Shown here: one piece after another, positions 36,967 to 45,756 of the stretch
Layout: each line of letters begins with the position of its first letter
How positions within the stretch are numbered: the stretch's first letter is position 1
Program-made: the position numbers and the translations under genes
The notes under the pieces: generated by a model
Seen by the model: only the letters and a program-made list of their open reading frames with translations
The model's database searches: none
Told to the model about the DNA's origin: nothing
From: Neorhizobium sp. UBA7851
GTDB lineage: Bacteria > Pseudomonadota > Alphaproteobacteria > Rhizobiales > Rhizobiaceae
Direction: 5' to 3'
DNA: 64,000 nt
Assembly (NCBI GenBank): GCA_002500765.1
Contig: DLSX01000129.1
Coordinates: 35,733 to 99,732 of the forward strand

Positions 36967-38061
36967 ATGAAGACGACAAAAAAACTGACCATCCGGGACA
37001 TCGCGCAGGCGGCTGGGGTTTCCCCGGCAACCGTGTCTCTCGTGCTGAATGGCAAGGGTGATATTTCCGGGGTGACGCGTGCCCGTGTGCTCGAAGCTGT
37101 CGCGCGGCTCAACTATGTTCCGCGCAGCCTGAAGGGTAGTAGTGAAGGCGGCGGCGAGACGCTGCGCTTCCTGAAAATCTCCAAGCATGGCCACACGGTG
37201 AACCGCGATCACAGTGTGTTCATCTCCGACTATATCGACGGCATGTCGGCCGAAGCGACCCGGCGGAATTACACGCTGGAGGTTGTCAGTTTCGAAGGCC
37301 AGCCGATCAGCGCCGTGGCGGAATCGCTTGCCGGAGCCCCTATCAGCGGTGTGATCGCGCTTGGTACAGAACTGACGGAAGACGACATCAGGCTCATTCA
37401 GGGTATCGGTTTTCCGACCGTATTCATCGATACGTTTTACGATGTCGTTGATGCCAATTTCGTCGACATGAACAATGAAGATGCCGTCTACAAGGTGCTG
37501 GCGCGGTTTCGTAGCCACGGCTTCGAACGGATCGGCTTTGTCGCCAGCCACGTCGACACCACGAATTTTCGTCTGAGGCAGGACGCATTTTTCAAACACA
37601 TGGCGCGGCTTGGCCTGAAGGTGCGCGAAAGCGATGTTCTCTCGATCGAGTCGACACATGATGGCGCCTATCAGGATACCCGCGCGCTGATGGAAGGCGG
37701 CCTGGAGCTTGCCGACTGTTATTTCTGCACCAACGACATCATCGCCTATGGCTTCATGAAGGCGTTGAAGGAGTTTGGCGTCCAGGTTCCCTCCGATGTG
37801 TCGATCATCGGCTTCGACAATCTGCCGCAGAGTGCGACGACCGAGCCGCCACTGACCACGATCGAGGTTTCCAAGCGCAAGATCGGCTATCTCGCGGTGA
37901 CGGTCCTCGACGACCTCATCACGGCCGCGGAAAGCCAGCCTTCGGTCAAGATGTTGGTGGGGGCCGACCTCGTCCTGCGCGCCAGCGATGGACGGGATGT
38001 TCCGCGACCAGCGCCGGTACAGCCGAGGGTACGTATCGCGAGACGGCAACCGGCGGAGTAA
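36967..38061 (+). CDS. LacI-family regulator of the ABC-DhaKL locus
   Basis: A 364-residue regulator with a clear LacI helix-turn-helix at residues 8-55 (TIRDIAQAAGVSPATVSLVLNGKGDISGVTRARVLEAVARLNYVP) and a periplasmic-binding-like sensor domain. It ends with a Pro/Arg-rich tail. It is divergent from the importer-kinase operon and followed 63 bp later by an aldo/keto reductase gene, so it probably controls both. The palindromes in the divergent gap are its likely binding sites. Confidence 0.93.
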   Translation: MKTTKKLTIRDIAQAAGVSPATVSLVLNGKGDISGVTRARVLEAVARLNYVPRSLKGSSEGGGETLRFLKISKHGHTVNRDHSVFISDYIDGMSAEATRRNYTLEVVSFEGQPISAVAESLAGAPISGVIALGTELTEDDIRLIQGIGFPTVFIDTFYDVVDANFVDMNNEDAVYKVLARFRSHGFERIGFVASHVDTTNFRLRQDAFFKHMARLGLKVRESDVLSIESTHDGAYQDTRALMEGGLELADCYFCTNDIIAYGFMKALKEFGVQVPSDVSIIGFDNLPQSATTEPPLTTIEVSKRKIGYLAVTVLDDLITAAESQPSVKMLVGADLVLRASDGRDVPRPAPVQPRVRIARRQPAE

Positions 38062-38124
38062 TGGTCCATGCCGCGGGTGAAGCCTCGCGGGCAGAAATTT
38101 TCTTAAGTCTTTTGGGAGGAGACG

Positions 38125-39186
38125 ATGGAATATCGCGTTCTGGGAAAGTCCGGCCTCAAAGTGTCGGCGATCTCGATGGGAACTTTTTCCTTCGGTGGGG
38201 TTGGCGCTTTTGCGAGGGTCGCCAATCAAGGCGTCGATGACGCCCGCAGGCTCATCGACCTCTGCATTGATGGTGGCGTCAATCTGTTCGATACGGCGAA
38301 CATGTATTCGTTCGGCCGCTCCGAGGAAATTCTCGGTGAGGCGCTGAAAGGCCGTCGCGAAGGCGTGCTGATTTCCTCCAAGGCGCGCATGCGCATCGGC
38401 GACGGCCCGAATGATGAAGGGGTGTCCCGGTTTCACCTGATCCGCGAATGCGAGCGAAGCCTGAAGCGGTTGCAGACCGATCATATCGATATCTATCACA
38501 TGCACGAATGGGATGGCGTAACACCGTTGGAGGAAATGCTGTCGGCGCTCGACAGCCTTATCCAGGCCGGCAAAGTCCGATACATCGGCTGCTCGAATTA
38601 TTCCGGCTGGCATCTGATGAAGGCGCTCGCCGTTGCCGATCAGCGGAACCTGGCCCGCTTCGTCACCCAACAGGTTCACTACACACTCGAAGCGCGTGAA
38701 GCCGAATACGAACTTTTGCCGATCTCTATCGACCAGGGACTTGGTGTCACGGTCTGGAGCCCGCTGGCAGCAGGGCTTCTGTCGGGCGCTTTCGCTCGAG
38801 ACCGGGCGCCGAAGGATAGCCGCCAGTCGGCCGGCTGGTCCGAACCGCCGATTCGAGATCAGGAGAAGCTCTGGAAAATTGTCGATGTGCTCGATGAAAT
38901 TGCCTTGGAGCGAAATGCCACGGCGGCACAGGTCGCACTGGCCTGGACCTTGACAAGACCGGCTATCAGTTCGCTGGTCGTCGGCGGCCTTTCCGAACAG
39001 CATTTCCGGGAGAACATCGCTGCCGTGGACCTCAAATTGACCGGAGAAGAGCTCGATAGGCTAAATCTGGTCAGCCGGGCGCCTTATATCTATCCCTATT
39101 GGCACCAACACAATTTCGCTCGCGACCGCTTTGCTGCAGCGGACAGGGCGCTGCATGACAGCTATGAAGATCTTGGGTCGATTTAA
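38125..39186 (+). CDS. Aldo/keto reductase
   Basis: A TIM-barrel NAD(P)H-dependent oxidoreductase of 353 residues. The catalytic tetrad is visible as Asp in FDTANMYS, Tyr in the same stretch, Lys in ISSKA and His in IYHMHEWDG. The SNYSGWH and QQVHYTLEAREAE blocks and the cofactor-binding end (GLSEQHFRENI) are normal for the AKR11/12-type group. TTGGGAGGAGACG precedes the ATG. It follows the LacI gene and may reduce or oxidise the sugar imported by the divergent ABC system, for example to the ketose used by the DhaKL-type kinase. Confidence 0.93.
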   Translation: MEYRVLGKSGLKVSAISMGTFSFGGVGAFARVANQGVDDARRLIDLCIDGGVNLFDTANMYSFGRSEEILGEALKGRREGVLISSKARMRIGDGPNDEGVSRFHLIRECERSLKRLQTDHIDIYHMHEWDGVTPLEEMLSALDSLIQAGKVRYIGCSNYSGWHLMKALAVADQRNLARFVTQQVHYTLEAREAEYELLPISIDQGLGVTVWSPLAAGLLSGAFARDRAPKDSRQSAGWSEPPIRDQEKLWKIVDVLDEIALERNATAAQVALAWTLTRPAISSLVVGGLSEQHFRENIAAVDLKLTGEELDRLNLVSRAPYIYPYWHQHNFARDRFAAADRALHDSYEDLGSI

Positions 39187-39510
39187 TCGGGCTCCGCTGC
39201 CGATCCAATATCGAGAGTTCATAAACGGCGAAGAGATGGGGCGGATCTTTTTTGCAAAAGGCCGTTATGCCGACGAGGTCGCTTGCGCTCGGCTGGATCA
39301 GAGCAATTACGGTTCGGTATATCGCGCCGAGGCCCAAATCCGCCTGAGAAGTAACAAATATCCAGAGCCAGTTCGAATTCATCAGTATCTTTATCGGCAA
39401 ATCAGTCGCGCACGGATCCGAGTTTGGTACGCTGACGTATTGATGACGTGACTGATGTCTACGCTTATAAATTGCTCGTGGTTTTACCTGGGATTGGGAG
39501 GCGCAGGTCG
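39187..39510. other. Intergenic stretch after the aldo/keto reductase gene
   Basis: 324 bp. Open frames here overlap or lack ribosome sites, and no clear terminator, repeat or RNA was found. Confidence 0.4.
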
Positions 39511-39678
39511 ATGACCGAGAATAATGCGGATGAGAACGGCCATCCTCCGGTTGCCATTGCTTCCGGGCGTGAACAAGGCCCATCCAGACAAGTTCCATCG
39601 ATCAAGGCGCTGGCGAGACATTTGACGGAGCTTCGCAAGCGGAATCGCGAAGCAAAGGCTGAGACAGGACAGTCCTAG
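39511..39678 (+). CDS. Small hypothetical protein
   Basis: A 55-residue frame starting at the ATG at 39511 with GGGAGG about 9 bases upstream. The N-terminal half is rich in Asn, Glu and Pro and probably disordered; the C-terminal half (IKALARHLTELRKRNREAKAE) could form a charged amphipathic helix. I do not recognise the family. It is convergent with the PAS remnant, and the stop codons overlap by a few bases. An in-frame start at 39448 would add 21 residues but is less likely. Confidence 0.4.
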   Translation: MTENNADENGHPPVAIASGREQGPSRQVPSIKALARHLTELRKRNREAKAETGQS

Positions 39679-40042
39679 AGGAGCGCAACCGGATAGACAA
39701 TTCCGGCATAGTCGGCAGGTTTGCCATCTGAGGACCGAAAACATTTGTCCATCGCCGTCACAAGCTGAACCACACCATTATCATCACGCAAGCGATAGTC
39801 CACGTTGTATGGTGATCCGTCGCCGACGGCCTTGGAGATATTTCGGGCCAATCTCGTCCGATCGTCTGGATGCACCTTTTCCATGTAGTTTTCCAAAGGC
39901 AACCCTTTGAGGACTTTATCCGGGTCCAGTCCAAAAAGCTCGGCTATTGCCGTGTCACCGAAAACCAGATCTTTAGCGGCCTGCCACATGAATATGCCTG
40001 CTTCTTCGGTTGCGACTTCTCATCTCCACTCTGATCTACCAC
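39675..40042 (-). pseudogene. PAS-domain gene, probably frameshifted
   Basis: The frame from 39989 down to 39675 encodes 104 residues of a PAS_3-type fold (GDTAIAELFGLDPDKVLKG, VHPDDRTRLARNI, VDYRLRDDNGVVQLV). It lacks the beginning of the domain: the same frame continues upstream as EVATEEAGIF but is stopped by TGA just before. A GTG at 40042 has GAGGAGGG at good spacing and opens a frame (VVDQSGDEKSQPKK) offset by two bases that could be the original N-terminus. A one-base indel near 39990-40020 would join them. As it stands the protein would be made only from the internal ATG, if at all. A sequencing error is the alternative. Confidence 0.6.
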
Positions 40043-40454
40043 TTCGTCCCTCCTCGAGCAGTCGATCGGAGTATTCTGTATAAATTCAAATATATCAAAG
40101 TCTTGCAAGATTTTTTAGGATAAACTAACGTGCAGGCGGTCTTCACGAGCATGAGAGAAGCCGCTCAAGTCCATTCCTGCTGGAGCTTGTCTATGCCGGC
40201 AGGAGCATGCTTGTTCAGATACGCGAGCGCCGCTGGTCGGTTCGACATCGCACCCTCAGATGCACGATGTAGTTCAGAATTCGCGCCGGATGATGAAACA
40301 GTTCCGGCAGATCTGCAGCCTTAGCTCTGCGTGTGACTGTTTGTCCTGGCTGATTTCTTCCCGCCAGCTTTTCGCAACAGTGCATGTCTGTCAAAAATGG
40401 AGGAATAGCCGATCCAGATCCCAAGCCTTCAGATACGAGACCTCGGTTTCATCG
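40043..40454. other. Divergent intergenic region before the AraC gene
   Basis: 412 bp between the PAS remnant and the AraC regulator. The frame of the AraC gene stays open through part of it, but this part (for example the Cys/Ser-rich stretch) does not look like protein. No clear operator was found. Confidence 0.4.
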
Positions 40455-41312
40455 ATGACACAAAGTGAAGTATGCAAAACCGAGATTCTAAGGTCCTATT
40501 ATTCCGGGCTCGATAGCCCTACCACGCCGTTCAACTACCGTATTCTTCGGGCTGGTCACATAAGGACGGCACCTGAATATCGGATCTCGCGCAACAATGT
40601 TCCCGGCCACGAATTTATATTCTGCCTGGAAGGCGCTGGTCATATTCGCCTCCACAGCAAAGTCCACCGCGTCGAAAAGAATATGATGGCCTGGCTTCCG
40701 GTTCAGGTGCCGCACGCCCATTACCCCCATCCTGAAAAGCCCTGGGAAATCCTGTGGGTGCGGATCGAGAGCGCGAACCTGAACCAGCTTCTGACAATTC
40801 TCTCGGTCGAGTCCGAGCCGGTGTTCCGCTTCGCCAACCCGGACGAGATTCGCCTGCTTATCGAGGCCTGCTTGACGCAGATCCAACAGCATTCGCTGCT
40901 CGCCGCTGCGGCTGGCGAGACACTTGCGGCAAGTCTTATCGAGAGACTTCTTCAAAGTCGCAGCACACAGCTGCTCGAGCCGCAGGCAGCCTGCCATAAA
41001 GGATTGGCCCGCCTGATAAAGGAAATACATCTCCACTATAATGATGACTGGGATGTCGACCGGCTTAGCGAAATCTGTGGTGTCAGCAAATCGCATCTGT
41101 TTCGCCTGTTCAGGTCAGCCTTCGGCCAGACGCCACACACATGGCTGCGCAGTTACCGCATTGCTCACGCCAAGCGCCTTTTGGTCGAGACCGACGACCC
41201 GATCGCCTCCGTCGCCCATCAGGTCGGATATGAAGACCCCCTCTATTTTTCACGGGATTTCAGAAAGGGCGTAGGCCGATCACCGAGTGAATTTCGTCGA
41301 TCCATGCGCTGA
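40455..41312 (+). CDS. AraC-family regulator with cupin sensor domain
   Basis: About 285 residues from the ATG at 40455 (MTQSEVCKTEIL). The N-terminal half is an AraC-type arabinose-binding/cupin domain (RISRNNVPGHEFIFCLEGAGHIRLHSK, WLPVQVPHAHYPH). The C-terminal half has the double helix-turn-helix (DRLSEICGVSKSHLFRLFRSAFGQTPHTWLRSYRIAHAKRLL, then IASVAHQVGYEDPLYFSRDFRKGVGRSPSEFR). It lies 136 bp before the aldolase gene on the same strand and is the obvious regulator of the sugar cluster that follows. An upstream in-frame start is possible but the added part looks non-coding. Confidence 0.9.
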   Translation: MTQSEVCKTEILRSYYSGLDSPTTPFNYRILRAGHIRTAPEYRISRNNVPGHEFIFCLEGAGHIRLHSKVHRVEKNMMAWLPVQVPHAHYPHPEKPWEILWVRIESANLNQLLTILSVESEPVFRFANPDEIRLLIEACLTQIQQHSLLAAAAGETLAASLIERLLQSRSTQLLEPQAACHKGLARLIKEIHLHYNDDWDVDRLSEICGVSKSHLFRLFRSAFGQTPHTWLRSYRIAHAKRLLVETDDPIASVAHQVGYEDPLYFSRDFRKGVGRSPSEFRRSMR

Positions 41313-41362
41313 GCAAAGACCAGTCATGTCCGTCATTCCTTTGCGCAAATGAATGAGACTTT

Positions 41363-41381
41363 TGTCCATATCTTTGGGACA
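41363..41381. promoter_or_regulatory. Inverted repeat upstream of the aldolase gene
   Basis: TGTCC and GGACA arms spaced by 9 bases, about 68 bp before the aldolase ATG. It could be a regulator site, but AraC sites are usually direct repeats, so support is weak. Confidence 0.25.
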
Positions 41382-41448
41382 TCACGCCATCCACGGCGGA
41401 TAAAGTCATTGCTACGCTGCCTCTAACGAAACGAGAGGAGATGTGCGG

Positions 41449-42150
41449 ATGATTGATTTCACAGACCGCCACCAGGTCGCCAAGGCGATCCAATTTACCA
41501 ATGTGAACCCCGACCTGACGCGCGATGGGCTGATCGCACATCTTGAGATTTGTGCTCGGTACAGTTTCGATGCCGCGATGATTGCGCCCTGCTGGGTATC
41601 TCTCGCCAAGAAGGAACTGGCCGGCACGGGCGTCAAGGTCGCCTCCACCATCAATTTCCCGATGGCGAACGATACGCTTGAGATGAAGCTGGCCGTCGTC
41701 CGGCTTCTGGCGAAGGAAGGTGCCGATCAATTCGACTTCCCGCCGAATCCGGGCCTTCTTCTGGGCGGCATGGAGTCGGCATATGCCGAGGAGTTGCGCG
41801 AAGTCACGCGTGTCGCACAGGCCGAAGGCATGGTCGTCAAGGCGATGCTCGAATTTGGCTACATCACCACGCCGGAACTGAAGGTGAAGGCGGCGCGCTA
41901 TGCCGATGAAGCAGGCATCGACTGGGTAAAGCAGTCGAGCGGCTGGGGTACGGGTGGCTGCGTAGCGACGGTCGAAGACGTCGAGATCCTCAAAGCCAAT
42001 ATCACCGCGCCCTGCAGGGTCAAGGTATCCGGCAAGGTCAACACCCGCGAGAAGATGATTGCACTTTTCGAGGCGGGTGCGGAACTCGTCGGAACAAGTT
42101 CCGGTCCCTCGATCGTGGACGGGATTGAGGGAAGTCTCGCCGGCTACTGA
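41449..42150 (+). CDS. Deoxyribose-phosphate aldolase (DeoC)-like class I aldolase
   Basis: A 233-residue TIM-barrel aldolase, started at ATG 41449 with GAGAGGAG upstream. The Schiff-base Lys is Lys161 (DWVKQSSGWGTGG, compare DFVKTSTGF in DeoC). The proton-relay Lys and Asp are in RVKVSGKV (Lys192) and QFDFPPNPG (Asp96), so the catalytic set is complete. The remaining sequence differs enough from classic DeoC that the substrate may be another phosphorylated sugar. It is followed by a kinase, an RbsD-like mutarotase and two further sugar enzymes, all in one direction. Confidence 0.9.
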   Translation: MIDFTDRHQVAKAIQFTNVNPDLTRDGLIAHLEICARYSFDAAMIAPCWVSLAKKELAGTGVKVASTINFPMANDTLEMKLAVVRLLAKEGADQFDFPPNPGLLLGGMESAYAEELREVTRVAQAEGMVVKAMLEFGYITTPELKVKAARYADEAGIDWVKQSSGWGTGGCVATVEDVEILKANITAPCRVKVSGKVNTREKMIALFEAGAELVGTSSGPSIVDGIEGSLAGY

Positions 42151-42191
42151 CGAACTGACGTCAGTGCACGGCGAGGGGGGAGGAGAACACT

Positions 42192-43109
42192 ATGTCGGTG
42201 CTTGTTTTTGGCAGCTACGCCAAGGCGTTGGTCATGACGACCGCGCGTATTCCACTTGTTGGGGAAACCCTGCTCGGATGGGATTTCCGCCAGACTTTCG
42301 GTGGCAAGGGATCGGATATGGCCGTTCAGGCCGCGCGCCTGGACTGCAGGACCCACTTTGCCGGCGTTGTCGGGAATGATGTATTCGGCCAGGAGTTCAT
42401 CGAACTGATGAAGGCCGAAGGCATCGGTATCGATGGTCTGCGCGTCACGTCGGAGCGCCCGACAGGCGCGGGCTTCATCGTCAAGGATGATGCGGCACAG
42501 AATATCATCGTGGTGGACATGGGCGCAAATGCCCTGTTCTGCCATGAGGATGTCGATGCCATCCTTGCGCGCATCGAGGTGCCGGCTGTTGCCGTGGCCC
42601 AGCTTGAGATTCCGCTGGAAACGGCTCTCTACGGGTTGTCGCGCGCCAAGGCCAGCGGCGCCAGGACCATTCTCAATCCGGCACCAGCGCAAAATCTGAC
42701 AGGTCGCGATCTGTCGATGGTCGATGTTCTGACCCCCAACGAGACCGAAGCGCGGATAGCATTGGGACTTGCTCCCGATGATCCCTCATCCAACCGCGAC
42801 ATTGCCGCCAGGCTGATTGAAACAGGTTGCGGGGCAGTGGTCATGACGCTCGGCGAGAAGGGCGTCATCGGTGCGAGCCAGACCGGCACATTTTCCATTC
42901 CGGCCTTCCAGGTTGTCCATGTCGACAGCAATGGAGCCGGGGACAGCTTTAATGCCGGGCTTGCGGTTGGGCTTTCAGAAGGGCGATCGCTGGAGGATTC
43001 GGCGCGCTTCGCCTCGGCGGTGGCTGCCTTGTGCTGCACGCGCTGGGAGACCGTGCCTTCCTATCATACCCGCTCGGAAATCGAGGAATTTCTCAAGAAG
43101 GCTGCCTGA
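42192..43109 (+). CDS. PfkB/ribokinase-family sugar kinase
   Basis: A 305-residue kinase. The first signature is FGGKGSDMAVQAAR, where GSDM replaces the GANQ of ribokinase, and the second is VDSNGAGDSFNAG with the catalytic Asp. The divergent first signature forms part of the sugar-binding site, which suggests a ligand other than ribose. GGGGGGAGGAGAAC precedes the ATG. It lies between the aldolase and the RbsD gene, so a phosphorylated, ring-opened sugar would pass to the aldolase. Deoxyribose kinase is one possibility; not proven. Confidence 0.9.
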   Translation: MSVLVFGSYAKALVMTTARIPLVGETLLGWDFRQTFGGKGSDMAVQAARLDCRTHFAGVVGNDVFGQEFIELMKAEGIGIDGLRVTSERPTGAGFIVKDDAAQNIIVVDMGANALFCHEDVDAILARIEVPAVAVAQLEIPLETALYGLSRAKASGARTILNPAPAQNLTGRDLSMVDVLTPNETEARIALGLAPDDPSSNRDIAARLIETGCGAVVMTLGEKGVIGASQTGTFSIPAFQVVHVDSNGAGDSFNAGLAVGLSEGRSLEDSARFASAVAALCCTRWETVPSYHTRSEIEEFLKKAA

Positions 43110-43142
43110 GGGACAGCTTCCAGACACTGTAAGGAGGAGACC

Positions 43143-43646
43143 ATGAGACCCAATCGCATATTGCATCCGCAATTGGCCCAGGCACTTGCGACCCTTGGCC
43201 ATACCGACATCGTGCTTGTTACCGATGCGGGGTTCCCGATACCACCTGAGGCCAACCGGATTGATCTCGGCTTTTACGACGGCAAACCGGATGTACTCGA
43301 TATCCTGCGCGTGTTGCGCCAGGAGATCTTCGTCGAGGAAGTGCATTTCGCTTCCGAAGTCCCGGAACACAACCCGGACCTTTATGCCAATCTGCAGGAA
43401 ATCTACACCGGCGCGGGTGCCGTGTTCAAAGGCACGACACATGAGGCCCTGTGTGCCGACTACGCCCGTCGCGCCAAGGTGATCATCCGCTCCGGATCCT
43501 TCAATGCCTGGGCCAACATCGCCCTTATTGCAAGTACGGATCCCTTCGCCTGGTTCGGTCTGAACTCGAACACCAAGGTCCTGCCCGCCTATGTGCAGCG
43601 GCGCTCCATGATTGAGAACCAGGTGGTGCCTACACTTCAGCCCTAA
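43143..43646 (+). CDS. rbsD: RbsD/FucU-family sugar mutarotase (D-ribose pyranase-like)
   Basis: A 167-residue protein. The catalytic His20 is in LGHTD and the Asp28 in DAGFPIP, at the same numbers as B. subtilis and E. coli RbsD. The family converts the beta-pyranose form of ribose to the furanose form used by the kinase, or mutarotates fucose. The C-terminal extension (AWANIALIASTDPF and NTKVLPAYVQRRSMIENQ) is longer than in RbsD itself. GTAAGGAGGAGACC precedes the ATG. It sits between the kinase and the oxidoreductase, consistent with preparing the furanose substrate of the kinase. Confidence 0.9.
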   Translation: MRPNRILHPQLAQALATLGHTDIVLVTDAGFPIPPEANRIDLGFYDGKPDVLDILRVLRQEIFVEEVHFASEVPEHNPDLYANLQEIYTGAGAVFKGTTHEALCADYARRAKVIIRSGSFNAWANIALIASTDPFAWFGLNSNTKVLPAYVQRRSMIENQVVPTLQP

Positions 43647-43688
43647 GGCGGAAAAGCGGAGGAAGACGTTTTTGAACGGGAGGATTTG

Positions 43689-44810
43689 ATGACCAGAAAT
43701 ATCGTGAGTGAACTCAATCTCAGGATCGATCCCGAGTTGCCAGGGCGCAAGGATTTCCGCATCGGCTGCATCGGCGCGGGCTTTATCATGCGGGACTGCC
43801 ACCTCGTGGCTTACAACGATGTCGGCTTCACACCTTATGCCATCACATCGCTGGACCGGGCACAGTCGGAGGACGTGGCAAGGCAGCGTGGCATTGCTCA
43901 TGTCCATGACAGTTGGCAGGAGTTGATCCGAGACCCGAATATCGAAATCCTGGATATTGCAGCACCGCCGGATCAGCAGCTTCAGATCGTGCGGGAGGCG
44001 GTCAGGGAAACAAGCCATATTCGAGGTATCCTTGCCCAGAAACCGCTGGCCATGAACCTGCCTGAAGCGCGCGAGATCGTTGAGCTCTGCGAGGCAGCCG
44101 GAATACCGCTCGGCGTCAATTCCAACATGCGATACGACCAGTCGATGCGGGCGTTGAAGTCGCTGCTTGACCAGGGTTTTCTCGGAGACCGTGTGCTGGC
44201 GACAATCGAAATGCGTGCCATCCCGCATTGGCAGGATTTTCTGCGCCGCTACGACAGGGTGGAAATCCTCAACATGGGCATCCATCATATCGATGCCTTC
44301 CGTTACCTGTTCGGAGATCCAGCCAAGGTCACGGCGATCACCCGCAGTGATCCGCGCACCGACTTCCGGCATATCGACGGTATTTCCCAATACACGTTCA
44401 GGTATGACGACGATTTTCTGGCATCCAGTCTTGACGACGTCTGGGCTTGGCCGGGCGGCGAGACCGAGAAGGATATCTATATCAAGTGGCGCGTCGTCGG
44501 GACTGAAGGTCTGGCGCAGGGTACGATCGGCTGGCCGAACTATCCCGCTCATTCCCCAAGCACATTGACATTCACGTCCCAGAAACTGGGGCATGGATGG
44601 ATCACGCCGGGCTGGGACAAGGTGTGGTTTCCCGACGCTTTCGCCGGAACGATGGCGCAATTGCTGCGGGCTGTCGAAAGCGGCACGACGCCGGAGATTT
44701 CCGGTCGGGACAATCTGAAGACACTCGCCTGCGTCGAGGCTTGTTATCGCTCGATCGCGGAGGAGCGAACGGTCCCGCTTGCCGAAATCACCGACGAAAT
44801 GCTCGCTTGA
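43689..44810 (+). CDS. Gfo/Idh/MocA-family oxidoreductase
   Basis: NAD(P)-dependent oxidoreductase of 373 residues. The Rossmann loop is IGCIGAGFIMRDCH (about residues 18-31). The usual EKP is QKP (ILAQKPLAMN, about 120), which keeps the catalytic-type Lys. The HH pair of the second domain is in NMGIHHIDAFRYLFG. GGGAGGATTTG precedes the ATG. Gfo/Idh enzymes oxidise sugars or inositols at a ring carbon; with the isomerase that follows it resembles the order of inositol-like pathways, but the upstream kinase and aldolase are of ribose/deoxyribose type. The substrate is unknown. Confidence 0.9.
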   Translation: MTRNIVSELNLRIDPELPGRKDFRIGCIGAGFIMRDCHLVAYNDVGFTPYAITSLDRAQSEDVARQRGIAHVHDSWQELIRDPNIEILDIAAPPDQQLQIVREAVRETSHIRGILAQKPLAMNLPEAREIVELCEAAGIPLGVNSNMRYDQSMRALKSLLDQGFLGDRVLATIEMRAIPHWQDFLRRYDRVEILNMGIHHIDAFRYLFGDPAKVTAITRSDPRTDFRHIDGISQYTFRYDDDFLASSLDDVWAWPGGETEKDIYIKWRVVGTEGLAQGTIGWPNYPAHSPSTLTFTSQKLGHGWITPGWDKVWFPDAFAGTMAQLLRAVESGTTPEISGRDNLKTLACVEACYRSIAEERTVPLAEITDEMLA

Positions 44811-44853
44811 GCCGCAGTTCAATCAATTAGACGATACAGGGAAGGAGACCAGA

Positions 44854-45756
44854 ATGATCCCCGTTGGCATTTTCAGCGGATATTTTCCATATGACCTCAA
44901 CACTGTCATCGACAGGGTAAAGTCTCTTGGATTCAGCACCGTGCAGCTCGATCTGTCCTTCAAGGACATCGATTTCTCGCCCGGCAAAGTTACAAGGCAA
45001 AACTGCCATGTGGTACGCGACGCATTTCGCAGGGCCAACCTGCCGATATGCGCGATCTCGGGCTACACCAACATCACGCATCCCGATCGCGAAGAACGTG
45101 GTCGCCGGGTCGGTGCGCTGAAGGAGATCATCCGGAACGCGCGAGACCTCGGCACGCCCTATGTGATCTCGGAAACCGGCACGTTCAACACCGAAAGCGA
45201 TTGGGTTCATCACGAGCGGAATAAGACGGAGGAGGGATACCAGGAAGCACTCGACGTGATCGTGGAACTGGCACAGGAAGCCTATGATCACGGCGCAGTC
45301 TTTCTCGTCGAAAACTACGTCAACAACGTCATCGGTTCCGCGCCCGAACTGCTGCGTCTGTTTGCCGACCTGCCGCATCCCGGTCTTGGCCTGCTGATGG
45401 ATCCGACGAATTATTTCGACGGCACGAACATCGATGATGTCGACGCGACATTGAACACGATGTTCGATGCGCTTGGCGACCGGATCAAGATCGCTCATGC
45501 GAAAGACTGCAAGCGTGCGGTTGATACGAGTGAAAAGCATGTGGAGATCGAAGGTCCTGAGGCAAACACATTCCGTGGTGCGGGTGCGGTGGAGCTGCCG
45601 GCGGCTGGTCTCGGTGTCCTCAATTACAATCTCTATGTGAAACGTCTGGCGCGACTGCATCCGAACATTCCGCTCATCATCGAGCATCTTGATGAAGATG
45701 ATGTTCCCCGTGCCAAGAAATTCGTCGACGACATACTTCTCAAAGCGGGTGCCTGA
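44854..45756 (+). CDS. Sugar phosphate isomerase/epimerase (TIM barrel)
   Basis: A 300-residue AP-endonuclease-2-type TIM barrel. I start it at ATG 44854, which has GGAAGGAGACCAG upstream; the frame is open before that but crosses the previous stop. Metal-ligand-type residues are Glu in VISETGTFN, Glu in LVENYVN, Asp-His in LHPNIPLIIEHLDEDD and Asp in LLMDPTNYFD with HAKDCKR. Family members include xylose isomerase-like enzymes, IolE and IolI. It is the last gene of the five-gene sugar cluster and probably isomerises an intermediate made by the oxidoreductase. Confidence 0.9.
   Translation: MIPVGIFSGYFPYDLNTVIDRVKSLGFSTVQLDLSFKDIDFSPGKVTRQNCHVVRDAFRRANLPICAISGYTNITHPDREERGRRVGALKEIIRNARDLGTPYVISETGTFNTESDWVHHERNKTEEGYQEALDVIVELAQEAYDHGAVFLVENYVNNVIGSAPELLRLFADLPHPGLGLLMDPTNYFDGTNIDDVDATLNTMFDALGDRIKIAHAKDCKRAVDTSEKHVEIEGPEANTFRGAGAVELPAAGLGVLNYNLYVKRLARLHPNIPLIIEHLDEDDVPRAKKFVDDILLKAGA

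Noticed and set aside
36931..39003. 690-codon minus-strand frame opposite the LacI and aldo/keto reductase genes
   Set aside because: It covers two well-supported plus-strand genes and has no family pattern, so it reflects the GC bias.
42975..44822. Long minus-strand frame opposite the RbsD and Gfo/Idh genes
   Set aside because: No recognisable domain, and both opposite genes have intact motifs and ribosome sites.
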